Positions 25,706 through 37,719 of a DNA stretch of 64,000 bases are shown piece after piece (the stretch's first letter is position 1; every line of letters starts with the position of its first letter). The notes beneath the pieces are model-generated. The model did no database searches and was not told the origin of the DNA. It saw nothing but the letters and a program-made list of their open reading frames with translations. The translations under genes were made by a program, and so were the position numbers. Source of the stretch: Plasmodium coatneyi (lineage: Eukaryota > Apicomplexa > Aconoidasida > Haemosporida > Plasmodiidae); contig NC_033568.1 of NCBI RefSeq assembly GCF_001680005.1, forward strand, positions 1,426,001 through 1,490,000, read 5' to 3'.

Positions 25706-27628
25706 CTAGGTCAGCGGCTTCTTGTTGCTGTTGCACTTGTCATCCTTGCAAGGGTGCTTGTTATGGTGGTCCTTCTTCTTGTCGCCGCTTTTCCGCCTCT
25801 TCTTGTCTATCATATTTTTTAGCTGATTAAAAAGGCGCAACACTTCCTTATGATCCAATTTCTGTATTGAGTCGATAAGGACATCATAGGAATAATTAAT
25901 CCTCCCTTTGATTTTAACAAATGTTTTCAAATAAATGTAGGTGAACATACCAATAAAAATTTGACAATCAAATCTATCGGTAGCTCCACCATGTCCTGGA
26001 ATGGCATGGCCAAAATCTTTAATTTTCAGTGCTCTCTTAAAGCCTGATGCAAAGAAGCCACCAAAGGGTGCCAAAAACGCAGCAAACAGGCTCAAAACTA
26101 ATCCGTGCAAAACCATGTTGGTGTAATATATTTTATTGATGGATAGTATGGAGGATAACTGACTTGGTAGGGTATAATATTTTGGCTTGAAAATGGAACT
26201 ATCCTCACAGTCCGTCGTGTATAGTGTATAAAATGGTATAAACGAAATGTGATCTTGAGGACAAATCAAAAATTTATAGTTTTGTAAAAGGTACGTTGCA
26301 CCTATGCTATACAAAACGGTTATAACAGATGACCCCACAAATCCTTCAACTGTCTTCTTCGGGGATAATTCGATCAATCTTGTTTTTCCAAAGAGGACTC
26401 CAAATATATAGGCAAACGTATCATTCACAGCAACTGCCGATACGGGTATTATAAACCAAATTAGCCCCGAGTAAATATTTGCAATGTGCATTAACAATTG
26501 TGTTACGATAAATAGGGAAGATAATAGTATAATACCTATCTGAGAAAACTGATATTTTAAAGAAAACTTTCTTAAAGATAGTATAAACCATATTAATCCA
26601 AAAAATGCTAATATGAACATAATTATCGAGTGATATTTTAACATGTACTTGAAGAGTCCTATTTGATGCTTCAATTTGGGAATAATCCACGGTATACCCC
26701 ATGTTAATATGGTTAAGAGAAACCAGTACCATCTTATGTAAAAAATTTCTGGCAATTTTTTGTCCTTGTTTTCTACACTCTTCAAAGATATTATTTCTCT
26801 ATACACAAAGCTTACCAACACTAGCACAAGAACAGAACAGTAAAAGTGTCCAGCTGCCACCGTTAGCAAGGATAAAAATATCAGTATCATTGATGAGATG
26901 AATCTCATTTTAAATGTATCTATATTCCATTCATGGTTTTTCAAATTTACATTATGGCTGGTGCTATTCTGGCTCGATATGGACATTCTATTTTTACTTC
27001 CATTATTCGGTATTCCTCCCTTGTATCCATAAAATCGCATAAAATTCGTAAAACGATTATTTGTACTTTTTACATTAGCATATTCCTTCAGATACTTTAA
27101 ATCTTTGTAACATTTGATTTCCTTACTACTACTTTTCCTTCTCCTACATTCTACCTTTTGGTTATTTTTCATCACATTTTGATCTTCCCCGTTTTCTACC
27201 TTCCCGTTTATTTCGTCAAAGCTTTTCTTTTTCTTGTTTGTATTATTATTCCCATTTTTAAATTTGTATATATCATCTGCACATTCGTTATTTGTGTCTA
27301 GGCTTCTGCTTTTACTTCTGGTCCTGTCTACATTTTTGTCTTCCTCGGAATAATTGTCATCATTGGTTACATTGGTTTTGTCTTCCTCTGCGTAGTTGTC
27401 ACTATTGTGTGCTTCCTTTTTGTCATCCTCTATGTGAGTATTCCCATTGACTGCTCCCTTTTTTTTTTCCTTTACATTGATATCCCCATTGGTTAATTTT
27501 TTTTTCTTCTTCTCCTTTTTAACCGCATCGCCATTTATCTTTGGGTTGTCATCTTCGCTGTTACTTCCTAAGGATGAATGGCTTATGGGACCACTGCTTT
27601 CCTTAACCTGTTCATTTCGTTTTGGCAT
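25706..27628 (-). CDS. CDS: Phosphatidate cytidylyltransferase (CDP-diacylglycerol synthase)
   Basis: It makes CDP-diacylglycerol from phosphatidic acid and CTP, the entry to phosphatidylinositol, phosphatidylglycerol and cardiolipin (and, where present, phosphatidylserine) synthesis, in the ER membrane. The family signature is present near residues 525-555: SGFKRALKIKDFGHAIPGHG followed by GATDRFD. The core (about residues 230-600) contains seven or eight hydrophobic segments, and VNDTFAYIFGVLFGKT is the conserved region before the signature. At 640 residues it is longer than the roughly 450 of yeast Cds1. The excess is a hydrophilic, Lys/Asn/Asp-rich N-terminal extension of about 220 residues with E-E-D-K repeats. 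The ATG at 27628 opens the frame and no intron is needed. In P. falciparum the enzyme is reported to be proteolytically processed near such an extension. I recall this and did not check it. Confidence 0.97.
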   Translation of the reverse strand: MPKRNEQVKESSGPISHSSLGSNSEDDNPKINGDAVKKEKKKKKLTNGDINVKEKKKGAVNGNTHIEDDKKEAHNSDNYAEEDKTNVTNDDNYSEEDKNVDRTRSKSRSLDTNNECADDIYKFKNGNNNTNKKKKSFDEINGKVENGEDQNVMKNNQKVECRRRKSSSKEIKCYKDLKYLKEYANVKSTNNRFTNFMRFYGYKGGIPNNGSKNRMSISSQNSTSHNVNLKNHEWNIDTFKMRFISSMILIFLSLLTVAAGHFYCSVLVLVLVSFVYREIISLKSVENKDKKLPEIFYIRWYWFLLTILTWGIPWIIPKLKHQIGLFKYMLKYHSIIMFILAFFGLIWFILSLRKFSLKYQFSQIGIILLSSLFIVTQLLMHIANIYSGLIWFIIPVSAVAVNDTFAYIFGVLFGKTRLIELSPKKTVEGFVGSSVITVLYSIGATYLLQNYKFLICPQDHISFIPFYTLYTTDCEDSSIFKPKYYTLPSQLSSILSINKIYYTNMVLHGLVLSLFAAFLAPFGGFFASGFKRALKIKDFGHAIPGHGGATDRFDCQIFIGMFTYIYLKTFVKIKGRINYSYDVLIDSIQKLDHKEVLRLFNQLKNMIDKKRRKSGDKKKDHHNKHPCKDDKCNSNKKPLT

Positions 27629-30600
27629 TGTTTCCTTTAGTTTTTTTCACAAACCATTTTATACCATTAACGCTCCTTTTTGTGTGTATCTGTGAAGTAC
27701 CGAATTGAGGGTGATACGTTTTCCTCTTTTGTTCTTAGGCGGTAGGTGCGAACTGAACTACCTTTTCAATTGGGGCAGCAACTGGGCGTTGGAATAGTGT
27801 GCCTATTTCTGTATCTACGCGTCGACGAGCAATTCTCCCGTGTGCACCGACGTTTGCGTGTGCGAATATTCGGCGTACGGATGTGGGGCGCATGGACTTC
27901 TTTGCTTTCGCACAGCCTGGCAAGCGCAGCTTTAGTTGCATGTTTTAAGTGGTCATACAAACACACGGGTGAATAAACGCGAGGATAATTACACGGTTTG
28001 CGTAAGCCTACCTACGTGCATACGCGCATACGTGGGGGCGTACATAACGATAACATAACATATGCATAAGTGCATACATATGTGTGCATTCACGTACTCA
28101 TGAGACTGATGCACTTGGGCATATCTACAAGAATCACGTGGGGAAAATCACGAGAACTGTTTTCTTCTTTTTTTTTGTCAAAATTAACAATCCATGCTAT
28201 TCGTAAGGGGTAATATCTGCATCTTTTTTTAAAACGCCCCTTAAAGAACAACGCTGCGGAGGTATCTCTCGAATTGTTATCCTTTTACATGCGTGTACGG
28301 GGGGCCCGCTGACTGAAATAAGTTGGTACCAAAAAAGGACGAACAACACGATAAGAAAAGTGAAAAAGGGATAACGTGATAAAATGAAAAAGTGAAAAAA
28401 AAAAAGAGATAATAAATATATAAGTAAATATATAAATAAAATAAGGTGAGGAAAAACGCAAGAGCGCGAAATTTTTGGCTCTTCAAATAGCGCTATGCAG
28501 AAATATGCATACGAAAGTACATAAATACAGGGGCATGGCTGAAATATGTGTGGTTAAATTATGGCGTGAAGGGATGTTACTTAGGGGAATTCATATCACT
28601 GATGGATGTGTAACAGCTTTAGGGGATATAACAACCTTCTCAGATCTCCTCATAAATGAGGAAAATGGGAAAAAAGGAAAAGGGGTTCAATTAAAAAGGG
28701 GAAAAGTGACCGTAAAAATTAACGTAAAGAAAAACGCAAAAAGGAAACGCAAAATGAACGCAAAAATAAACCAAAATGAACGAAAAGGTCAACGCAAAAA
28801 ATGATACTCTTAAGTGAATCCTGTGGGAAAAAAAAAATGACTGGCACTTTTGCATAATTCACATACGAAATAGCAGTTGAAACGTACGCTGCGCGTAAGA
28901 AAGCAAAAAACAGTGTTCCCCACTGGGTCATGGAATTAACGAAAAAAAAACGCAGGTCAAAAAATTGCGAAAAAATTAAATAGGAGATACCGGAACATTT
29001 TTGTTACGCATGTGGCTTATTCACATTTTCTTGTTCACTGCGCAACGTATGTTATGCGTTGGCACAAGAACGCCTATGTATATACAGGAATATATAAATG
29101 CATTTGCCCACATGCCGTGTACGCTGTATGTGCAACATCGCAGTATGCTGAAAAGGAAGATAAAAAATTTGTTAAATGCCCACTACAACGTGCGAGAAGT
29201 TAAAAAAAAAAAAATGTAAAGAAAAGGCACAAAAGGAATGGCCCAAGTGGCATATAAAGAAAAAAGTAACACCAACACGAGTTGCCCAAAATTTACGCAT
29301 AAGTGTACATCCGCTTGTATGCAAATCTGACGGAGTTAACCTTTTTGGTGACACATTTGACTCCAAGGGGAGATGGTTCGAACGTTCTGCTGTAGTCTGC
29401 GCAGCTATCACACAGGAGGAATATCTTATCTTTGCAAAAAACTGAATTTAAGAAAATAAGAAGCGCCTCATCCCATTTGTTAAGAGGGACAAATGAAAAA
29501 TTTTTTGGGGAAGGCAAAGGGTTACTGTGGCCCCCATCATTATGTAAGTACACATGTTTACCACGTGGGACCATTTACAGGGCAGCTCATTACGTCCGTC
29601 GCTCTGTGTGAGAAGCACAATGGGAGTCATATTTCTGCCTCCCTTGTGGAGCCTTAAAAGTTTTGTACACATTTACGTGCATTTGCAATTTTCCAGAAAG
29701 GAATTAACCCTTTTGTTATCATCCTGCGGTGAAAAACTTTCACATTTTTCACGCACGGGTCACGTTTGAACTATTCTTGTGCCAGGCTTGTGTGAGGTTG
29801 GACGTATATATCACCCATTCAGTCCTCCCTTCTGTTTAAGCGTGATCCACTTTATATGTAATAATGGGACAACGCAGAACAGATTAACACAAAAGCTGCC
29901 AGCTCACGGGTGAGCAGTTCATATGTCGAAGGAAACATCATTCTGCACGCTAAATGGAGACGTGCATTTTGTTAATCCAAGGAGGACAAATTGTGCATTC
30001 CCGGATTACCATTTAGCCCATTTCAACATCGTATTGATTACATGCAGGTACACCTACTAACGCTTCTACATGAGCTAATAATTCCTCTGAAAAATACATG
30101 TGTAGGAATTTGCACACCGAGGTAGATATATTACATAGGCAGCTGTGTGAACCTGGGATAGGGGTGAAAATAGGGGTGAGATGCGCCCAACCCGATTGTT
30201 TATCCCATGAAATAAAATTTTAATTCACGCGATTGACTTCGTATTCTAACAGTTGCGAAAAACGTTGCTGATGTTACAATGAATTCACACGTATGCATCC
30301 TTCAGTATATCGTAGTGCAGCCTATTGGATAGTTTAACAACCCCCAATGGGCTTTGGACAACCGGACAGGTAGCAGTCCTCCCCATTTTGGCACACACGA
30401 AGGGGAATGGGGCTGCCCAAATGTTTTTTCTCCCCTGTTCAAAATGTCACCTCTTTGGTACGCACTCCCAATTAACACTCGTAATGTTTTAGAAAAAGAA
30501 AATCTTTTGTGGAGATGTACTATTTTGAATGTGCTGCTGCTAAGAGTAGTTCCCCTTTTTAATCAAAACTAAGCATCGTTTTTTTTTTTTTTTTTTCTCC

Positions 30601-32452
30601 CCCCGTTTGTTATGCTCCACCATTGTGCCGCTGTTCATGGTGCAAATGAGAAGTCAGTCATCCTTCCTGACTTCGTCCCATTTGAATACACGGCGGAGAA
30701 AAAAGGGTCACCGCAAGTGAGGTTACCCTTTAGCCCTGTGTTAGCAGTAGACGACATTACCTAGTACCACTACGCCAGCTGCGTTGCCCGTATGTGCAGA
30801 TGTAGCGTCCTCCCTAAAAAGGTTACATGCGTAGTTGCGTAAGGATGCAGATTGCCTACTTGTCCATGCTTAAACACCGAATGGACTGAAAACAGAACAA
30901 CGTTTTGTTTACAAAGATGTTTACAAGTTTAATTAATTTTTTTTTTTTGTATATTTTTTATGGTACGTTTTTAAAATAGCATTTTGTCTTCTGGGTATGC
31001 ACATTTCATCAGTAGATGGGATAAAAGGGGAAAAAAAGGGAAACACTAAAGTGGCAGAGGAAATATGTTTCGCCTCTGTGTTTTTAAAGGCGCAACGTAC
31101 TCCGCTACAGTACGTTTACGCACATTTGTAGGTGTGTATGTATATGTCCCCGCAGGGACAGCACGCATAATTCAGCTGCCTTCGCGCCACTTTAAGTAAA
31201 CACGTTATTAATTGAAAACCCTCCAGTGGTGTAACTCCACCTGCGGCTAAACTATACGCTGCATACTTAATAGGACCAAAATCAATTTTAAAAAAAAAAA
31301 AAAAAAATAACTCGATTATTCCACAAGCATGTATACGTCTGCGCATTCGCACACAGAGTACTGCACATATGCACACCTGTATATACAACGTAACTGCACA
31401 TCTTTACATGCAATTAAAAATATACTATATACATGTGGCAGGATAGTAGAAGCCTATAGGCCAAACATGCAAAGGGGTACATATGCATTATTAAAACTAA
31501 TTCTGGGCATTCACAACGTGTTTCAACAAACAACAGTGAATTGGCGTGTGCGCAAAATGGGAAAAAAATACAACATGTACAGCTCCAGCTGCGCTGTGTC
31601 CAATTATGCATCGACACACACAAAACCATAACATGCAAATTTTAAAGTCATTAAAGCGCGGCACTAAAATGACGTAGAACGAATTGCACTTTTCACTTTA
31701 ATTTCGAAACGCGCTTTGATATGAGCTTCCATACATGCCATGAGAAATTTCGCGTGCCTCGCCTTATCTGCGGTACTCCACGTAGGTAAGAGTGTGCACA
31801 AGGACATGTGCAAATGCATACAAATGCGCACGTGCGCACCTCTCACGCAAGTAAACGTGGAGGACCAAATGTGTGCCTACAAAATTTAAGCACTCACATG
31901 AAGGTCACATACATCCAGGCGTGTATGTGTAGGTACATGTACATACGGAAAAATACACACACACATATACATACACAGTAGGAGCGCTACTACAAAAAAT
32001 TCGTGGTTGAAAACAAATATGACGCTGTACAAAAAGGGGTGTACATTATGGTAATATCTTCGCGTTAAATAGCTTCTTTTTTTTTTTTTTTTTTTCGAGC
32101 TATCAACTTTTTTTATTCCTGTTGCGTGTTCTTCTGTTTCTTTTTATGCAACTTCACTTGTCCACCTTTTTCACCTCCGTCCAGTATCCGCATGGGCATG
32201 TCCCACACACCTTGCAAACGACTTTCTTCTTCCCGTATACAAAACGTATATATAAATGGACGCGCACGCACGTGTACGCTGTCCAATATGTTCTCTTGTG
32301 CACACGCACAGGGTTGCGAACGTACACAATTGTTCCTATTCGCGTAAAAGTGGGCCAACGCAACCAGTGCAGAAGCAAAAAAGGGGAATGCCCCTCATAT
32401 AAATATACGCTTCCTCACACATGGGGTGATTCTCCCACCACGTGCCGAACGA
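27629..32452. other. Long gene-poor interval upstream of CDP-DAG synthase
   Basis: In this 4.8-kb interval I can support no gene. It is richer in GTGC/ACGTAC-like short motifs than other spacers. It contains poly(T) or poly(A) tracts near 30579, 31290 and 32080 and many CATACATATG-type microrepeats near 28020-28100 and 31900-31980. One frame (ATG near 28509 to 28804, +) begins with a fairly protein-like stretch but ends in an AACGCAAAA-type repeat and has no splice-supported extension. It probably includes the promoter and 5' UTR of CDP-DAG synthase and the 3' UTR of the RNA-binding protein gene. Confidence 0.45.
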
Positions 32453-33937
32453 TCACACATGCGGTGTGGCGTTCATGAAATTTCTCCGATTGTCGGCCGT
32501 GTTCAGCTTGCTCCTCTGGTTGAGCAGTGCCTGCACGTACTGCTCCTCGCCCTTCTTTATGGTGACCTTGAGCTTCTTCTTATGCGCCAAAAATCCGTTC
32601 ATGTATTTAACAGCATTTATTGCGCTATCTACATTGTCGTACGAAACGAAAGCGAACCCTCTATTCCTGCCAGTGTCCTTTTCAGTGGCAATGTGTGCAG
32701 AAAGGATATTTCCAAAGGGAGAAAAGGCAGCTAATAAATCATTTTGTATCCACTCATTTGGGATATGAAAAATGAAAATATTTGCCCCCACAGGACCAGA
32801 CACTTCATTCATATTTAATGGATTAATAAAATCCTGTTCAAGTTTTCTGGGTTTATGCCATTGGGTCTGTCCCGTTATTTCATTGTGATAGTATGGTCGT
32901 CCATCTTCTTTCGAAAAATATTGTTTCCATGGGGAATGGGCATCGTTATTTGTGTTTCTCTGGTGAGCTCCATTGTTTTGTAAGTTATAATTCATATGTA
33001 CAGGGTATCTATTAAAAGAATTGACATGCATATTTTTAAATTGTTGGGACTGCAAAAAGGCACTATTATTATTGTTCTGATTATTGCTGTTGTTGTTGCT
33101 ATTGTTGTTATTGCCGTTGTTGTTGTTGTTGAGCGGGTTGAGTAGGGCCCTGTTTAGCAGCTGCTTTTCCTGTAATTGATTTTTCGTCTCTGCGAATCGA
33201 ACTTCAATTGGCTTCTCCGCATTTTCGATGGCTATTTTTCCATTCAAATTTTGTATTGCAAATATTCCTTGTTCCTTATACGCGTAATTAACAAAGGCAC
33301 ACCTTTTACTAACCCCGTTGCTGTTTTTCATAATGTACACTTCTGTCACGTTTCCATATCTGTTGAATAGATTTCTTATTTGCTCTTCCGATATCTCCTT
33401 TGGAAGAGAGCCAACAAATAATTTCGCTTCATTTTCATTCGCGTTATGCATATTCACGCCATATTTTTCCAACTCCCCTATGGCAAATTTGACTATCAAT
33501 GGTCCTAAGGTTTCACACAGAACTTTTTTTCCGTGTAAATCTTGGATAGCCTTTTGTGCATAATATATGGACTCCATTCGGACGAATACATTGGCTCGAT
33601 TTACGTTTGGTTTCTTGTCTTTTATGAAAACCACATCCTTAATACTTCCGTATTCTTCAAATATCGCTTTTATATCATTTTCTGTTAAATTTTTTGGAAT
33701 GGAGCTGACAAAGAGCTTTGTGGGGATGGACGGTGCTGGGTTGTACGGGTTATTCATTTGGTAGTTGCACTGCTGCTGTTGTTGTTGTTGTTGTTGCTGT
33801 TGTTGCTGCTGCTCCGATAACCTTGTGTCTCCATAGGTGGCTTCATTTTTCTCGGCGCTAAACGCCTGCGTGCTGTTGCTCATGTTGTTCATATTGTTCA
33901 TGTTGTTCATATTGTTCAAGTTGCTCATGCTGTTCAT
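32453..33937 (-). CDS. CELF/Bruno-like RNA-binding protein with three RRMs and a WW domain
   Basis: This is a predicted mRNA-binding regulator (splicing, stability or translation). RRM1 begins near residue 72 (KLFVSSIP, RANVFVRM) and RRM2 near residue 166 (KLFVGSLP, RCAFVNY). A WW domain lies near residues 333-365: two tryptophans flank the tyrosine-rich core, and the sequence includes GRPYYHNEITGQTQWHKP. RRM3 begins near residue 383 (NIFIFHIP, RGFAFVSY). The spacing RRM1-RRM2-linker-RRM3 is typical of CELF proteins. A WW domain between RRMs recalls plant FCA. The N-terminus has NNM repeats and about 16 glutamines, and the linker is asparagine-rich. The ATG at 33937 opens the frame and the gene has no intron. 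Confidence 0.93.
   Translation of the reverse strand: MNSMSNLNNMNNMNNMNNMSNSTQAFSAEKNEATYGDTRLSEQQQQQQQQQQQQQQCNYQMNNPYNPAPSIPTKLFVSSIPKNLTENDIKAIFEEYGSIKDVVFIKDKKPNVNRANVFVRMESIYYAQKAIQDLHGKKVLCETLGPLIVKFAIGELEKYGVNMHNANENEAKLFVGSLPKEISEEQIRNLFNRYGNVTEVYIMKNSNGVSKRCAFVNYAYKEQGIFAIQNLNGKIAIENAEKPIEVRFAETKNQLQEKQLLNRALLNPLNNNNNGNNNNSNNNSNNQNNNNSAFLQSQQFKNMHVNSFNRYPVHMNYNLQNNGAHQRNTNNDAHSPWKQYFSKEDGRPYYHNEITGQTQWHKPRKLEQDFINPLNMNEVSGPVGANIFIFHIPNEWIQNDLLAAFSPFGNILSAHIATEKDTGRNRGFAFVSYDNVDSAINAVKYMNGFLAHKKKLKVTIKKGEEQYVQALLNQRSKLNTADNRRNFMNATPHV
33764..33815 (-). repeat. Poly-glutamine CAG/CAA repeat
   Basis: A CAA/CAG run on the coding (minus) strand encodes about 16 consecutive glutamines near residue 45 of the CELF-like protein. 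It is likely length-polymorphic. Confidence 0.85.
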
Positions 33938-36900
33938 GCTTCTTCAACTTTGCCGCGTAAAGGGTTGTTTAACGTCGTGCGCGTAAAATGAGAAGTGCAA
34001 CTTCTTCCTTCTCCTCTTATGGATACTTGCTCAAACGCGTGTGCGCTTGGTTTTTTTTTTCCCTTTTGGGGGGGCCTTTTAGCTAGAGGATGTGTACACA
34101 TAAAGGGGCGTGCACATAAAACAGAGTGTAAGTAACGTTTGATAACACGTATCGCTCGCCGGACAAAAACAACGCTGAGTTAACGTTCTCCTTTTTTTTG
34201 CCCTCCGTGTATTTCCTTTTTGCGCTCACTTTTTCAGACTCTCCAACTGGGCTTTGTTTTTTTTATCCCCTTTTTGTTTTTCCAGTTCTTCCTGACGTTC
34301 CCTAACATGTGATGCAGTCTTAGAAAAATAAATTTCTCAGTCTCGTCGTGGGGTTTTCAAGCTGTTCCACGTGTACAGGCGTATGCATACGTGCGTGTAG
34401 GAGCGAATGTAAGCAAATGGGTAGGAAGAGAGAAAAACGGCGGCGTGCACGTCATGTCAGCGCGGGGGGGAAATTCCCTTGTGATGTGTACTTTATCTCA
34501 TTCCCTCTAAACTTCGTAAATGTGTAGTACAGCGTGACGTAACTTTCCCCGCAGCTCTATGGAATACGGCCATATGCTTTTACACCCATGTGGTTCTCTC
34601 CTTATGTTTCACCGCCTGATGCCTCGCTGTCATTTATTCCATTACACTAGGTCACATTACAGCATAAAATTGTTATCTACCTTTTTTCCGTTTGGCAGGT
34701 GGGGAGTTGCTTCTTTTTTTTTTTTTTTTTGCGCAGGGAAATAAAAGTAAAAGAAATAGTTAACTGAACGTAATGTAAACGTAAGGATAAAAGTAACGGT
34801 GAGGAAAAAGTGTTTGCGTGAGTGGGGGCATGGCGCTAAGGTGAAAACAAAATTTGTGCTTAGCTAATGTGCTGCTAAAATTTTATACTTCCTTTAACAA
34901 TGTGTCGCATGAGCCTTCAAAATTGTGCGTAACTATTCTACAAAAAAATCATTTTCCGGTATTACTTTCTTCCTGTGCTCATTTGCAATGCGCACAATAC
35001 ACAAGGTTACCCCTTGTACGAAGGTTTCACAGGAACGGTTACGTATCGTATTCGCCTGTATGTACGTATGTGCGCACGTGCCCATGTACGTATGCATAAT
35101 ACGCATATGTGTGACGCCCATAAGCTTGCACGCGCCAAATGTGCCTTATCTTTATAGCGCACTGCCGGGGTTCGTTTCAGCATGGCTCGCGGCCAGCACA
35201 TTTCGGCTGTGCCGTGCCATTGCGCCTATTCCGCATTGTTGCTATTTTGGTTGGCGTCCCTTAGTTTTTTCTTCGTTTTCTTTTTTCTTCACCCTTATTA
35301 TGGCCTCCTGTGTATTTTTTTCCCTTTTTTACACCCTTTTAATTGGTATTCCCCTTTTTTTTACTATTAGGAAATTATCGCCTTTTACGAATAAGGGCTG
35401 GGCTTATCTGCTCATACTCTAGCCCTTTCAGCAAAAGTGAAATTTTATTTTCCCCCCCCAAATATTTAAAATTGTTACATTAAGGTTATATTTATATGCG
35501 TACACGTGGTGTTTCGCGAGTGGGTGTTGATCGTCGCTTAGTGTGGCGCTTTTTTCCGTTACACATTCCAGCGCAGGCGTATTGTCCAGTGCGCCGGTTT
35601 ATATCTGCAACTTGGGGGAAAGCATAGCGATGTGCTAGACATTCTCACGTATGCATGAACATTTGCATGTACCCAGGACCGTACCTATCCATGATCACAT
35701 CTCTCACGGGGGAAAAAGGGCTACACTGCCGATTTAACTAATAGAAGCACATGTCCATTTTGGAATAATATATTTTTCGCAATTTTGCTAAAAACATGAA
35801 ACTTTTATTTTATTTTCTTCATGGAAAGTTCACATTTTATCACAACAGTTGCACCGAAGGGTACATGGCGAAACGTGTTAGCGCGTTGAAAAGTGTTTAC
35901 ACAGGCATGTATAAATTTCCCGTCATCTACAAGGGATGTTCAATTTTTTACTTTTCCCAATAAATTAAATTACGAATTTGTGTAAAGATGCTCAAAGGGG
36001 GGAAAGACTAATTCCTGTGTTCTGCCACACAGTTGTGGTCTTTTTTAGTTCTTTCGAATTCATTGTCTACATAAGTATTGGCATTAAAATAGGACAAGGA
36101 ATATTCACACATAAGTAAGTATTTTTCCATTTTTTTTTCGTGCTATTTGGAGGAACGCTCAAAAAGTTCATATAATAAACCCTGTATATAATAGAAAATA
36201 ATGTGGGGAATAAAATCCACATTTTCCATTATGCCACACATGTGCGAGCAACAGTTTACACACTTGGAACATTTTGAAAAGGTGAAAAAGTTTATTTAAC
36301 TTTTTTAAAATGCCTTCACATTATGTACAATTAAAAAAAAAAAAAAAATGAAAAGTAACAACGGATAATTGGCTGAAGTATACACGAGGGGGGTAAAAAA
36401 AAGTAAATTTTTATGAAGGATAAAAAATTGCATGTCTTTGTAACACATTCTCATCACTTAAACGCGTTAATTTGAATGAAAAAATGAAACTTTTTGTTCA
36501 TTCAAAACGGCTTTCTCATTTTGGAAATCTTGAACAGAACAGTGCAGGACATGACGCAATTTTTCCCTTATACTTTGCAACGCGGAAAGAAATTATATTT
36601 TCCATTCGATTCGGTTGCCTACAACTAGCCGAAAAAGGTACTCAAAATACGTTGCCCATTAGATGATAAACCTTCGTAAAGAGCCCATTTGGGGGAAAAA
36701 CACATTGGTGAAGGGAAGTTGTGCAAATTGCTCCCACATTGCATGGTTTTTCTGCTGCACACACATCTGTATATAAATGTGCCATTTATCCACACCTCCT
36801 AATAGCTCAAATGGGGGTACAATTGCCAAGACGAAGCTAACGGCGCATTTTAGCGAAGTGATCCCACTATGTGGCTTTCCAAAAGTACCTTCTATATACA

Positions 36901-37719
36901 GTACACCACGCCATTGTTCATAGGCAGTGGAAAAAAACAGAGTAAAAAAGGTGCACCGTTAAATATTACACAGGAGCAACAGTATGTAGTTCGGCACACA
37001 GCACTGCCGAGGTCCCCTGTGCTAGTTTGAATCGTTTTTGTTTGGCCCCTACAGTATAGTAGGCCAATCTCAATTTGTGCTGAAATGCTACTTTTGAAGA
37101 TTCATTTGGGTGTGCTTGCGTTCCACGCATTTGTAGTGAAGGCTCTAAAATGGTACAATTCTCTGTGATGCTTTACTATATGTTCACCTTTGAATAAATG
37201 TTTATTTAGCTATTTTTTTTTTTTTTTCTCAATAATTCAACTTTTTCCTGAACAGGAGAAAAAAAAAAAAAAAAAAGCTGATAAAGGCTAGCAATTTAGC
37301 TGTATTTTTTTGGGAGCATTTTACATACCCACAAAATAGTACCATCTTGGTGAACGCCTTAAGACTGTGTAACCACGCCTATGGAAGCTGAGGGACAACT
37401 TCGCTGAAGTGAGAGAATGTTTGTAGGCAAAAAAGTTCGGTTCTCGTAAAAATATGCAAAGTATCATGTGGTGAAAGTGGATGCGGCTGCAGAGGGGCTT
37501 GACAAGTGTAGCTTCTTCATTCCGATGTGTGTGCAAAAGGACAAAAAAAAAATATATATATTTTTTTTTTTTTTTTTTCCAAAATTACAACGTTGTGCCA
37601 GATTTCCGCTGTTGAGATGGTCTTCCCTTTGCCGTAACGTTTGCTCATTCCGTCCAATTTTAATAAACCCATGTGGGGCTCTACCTTCCCTGCCAACTTT
37701 ACGAACAAATATAATTTAA
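33938..37719. other. Divergent intergenic region (CELF-like / 37720 gene)
   Basis: This 3.8-kb divergent spacer presumably contains the promoters of both neighbours. It includes poly(T) near 34708-34729, A-runs near 36331-36348 and 37259-37276, and a T-run near 37559-37579. The longest frame (34925-35422, +) lacks an ATG start and is rich in Phe, Ser and Leu from T-tracts. I see no RNA gene or exon. Confidence 0.5.

Noticed and set aside
29360..29385. GGTTCGAACG resembling a tRNA B box
   Set aside because: The bases after it do not fit the consensus and no acceptor stem or A box is found at the right distance.
34925..35422. 165-codon plus frame
   Set aside because: Starts with GTG and its hydrophobic content comes from T-tracts; no conserved motif.
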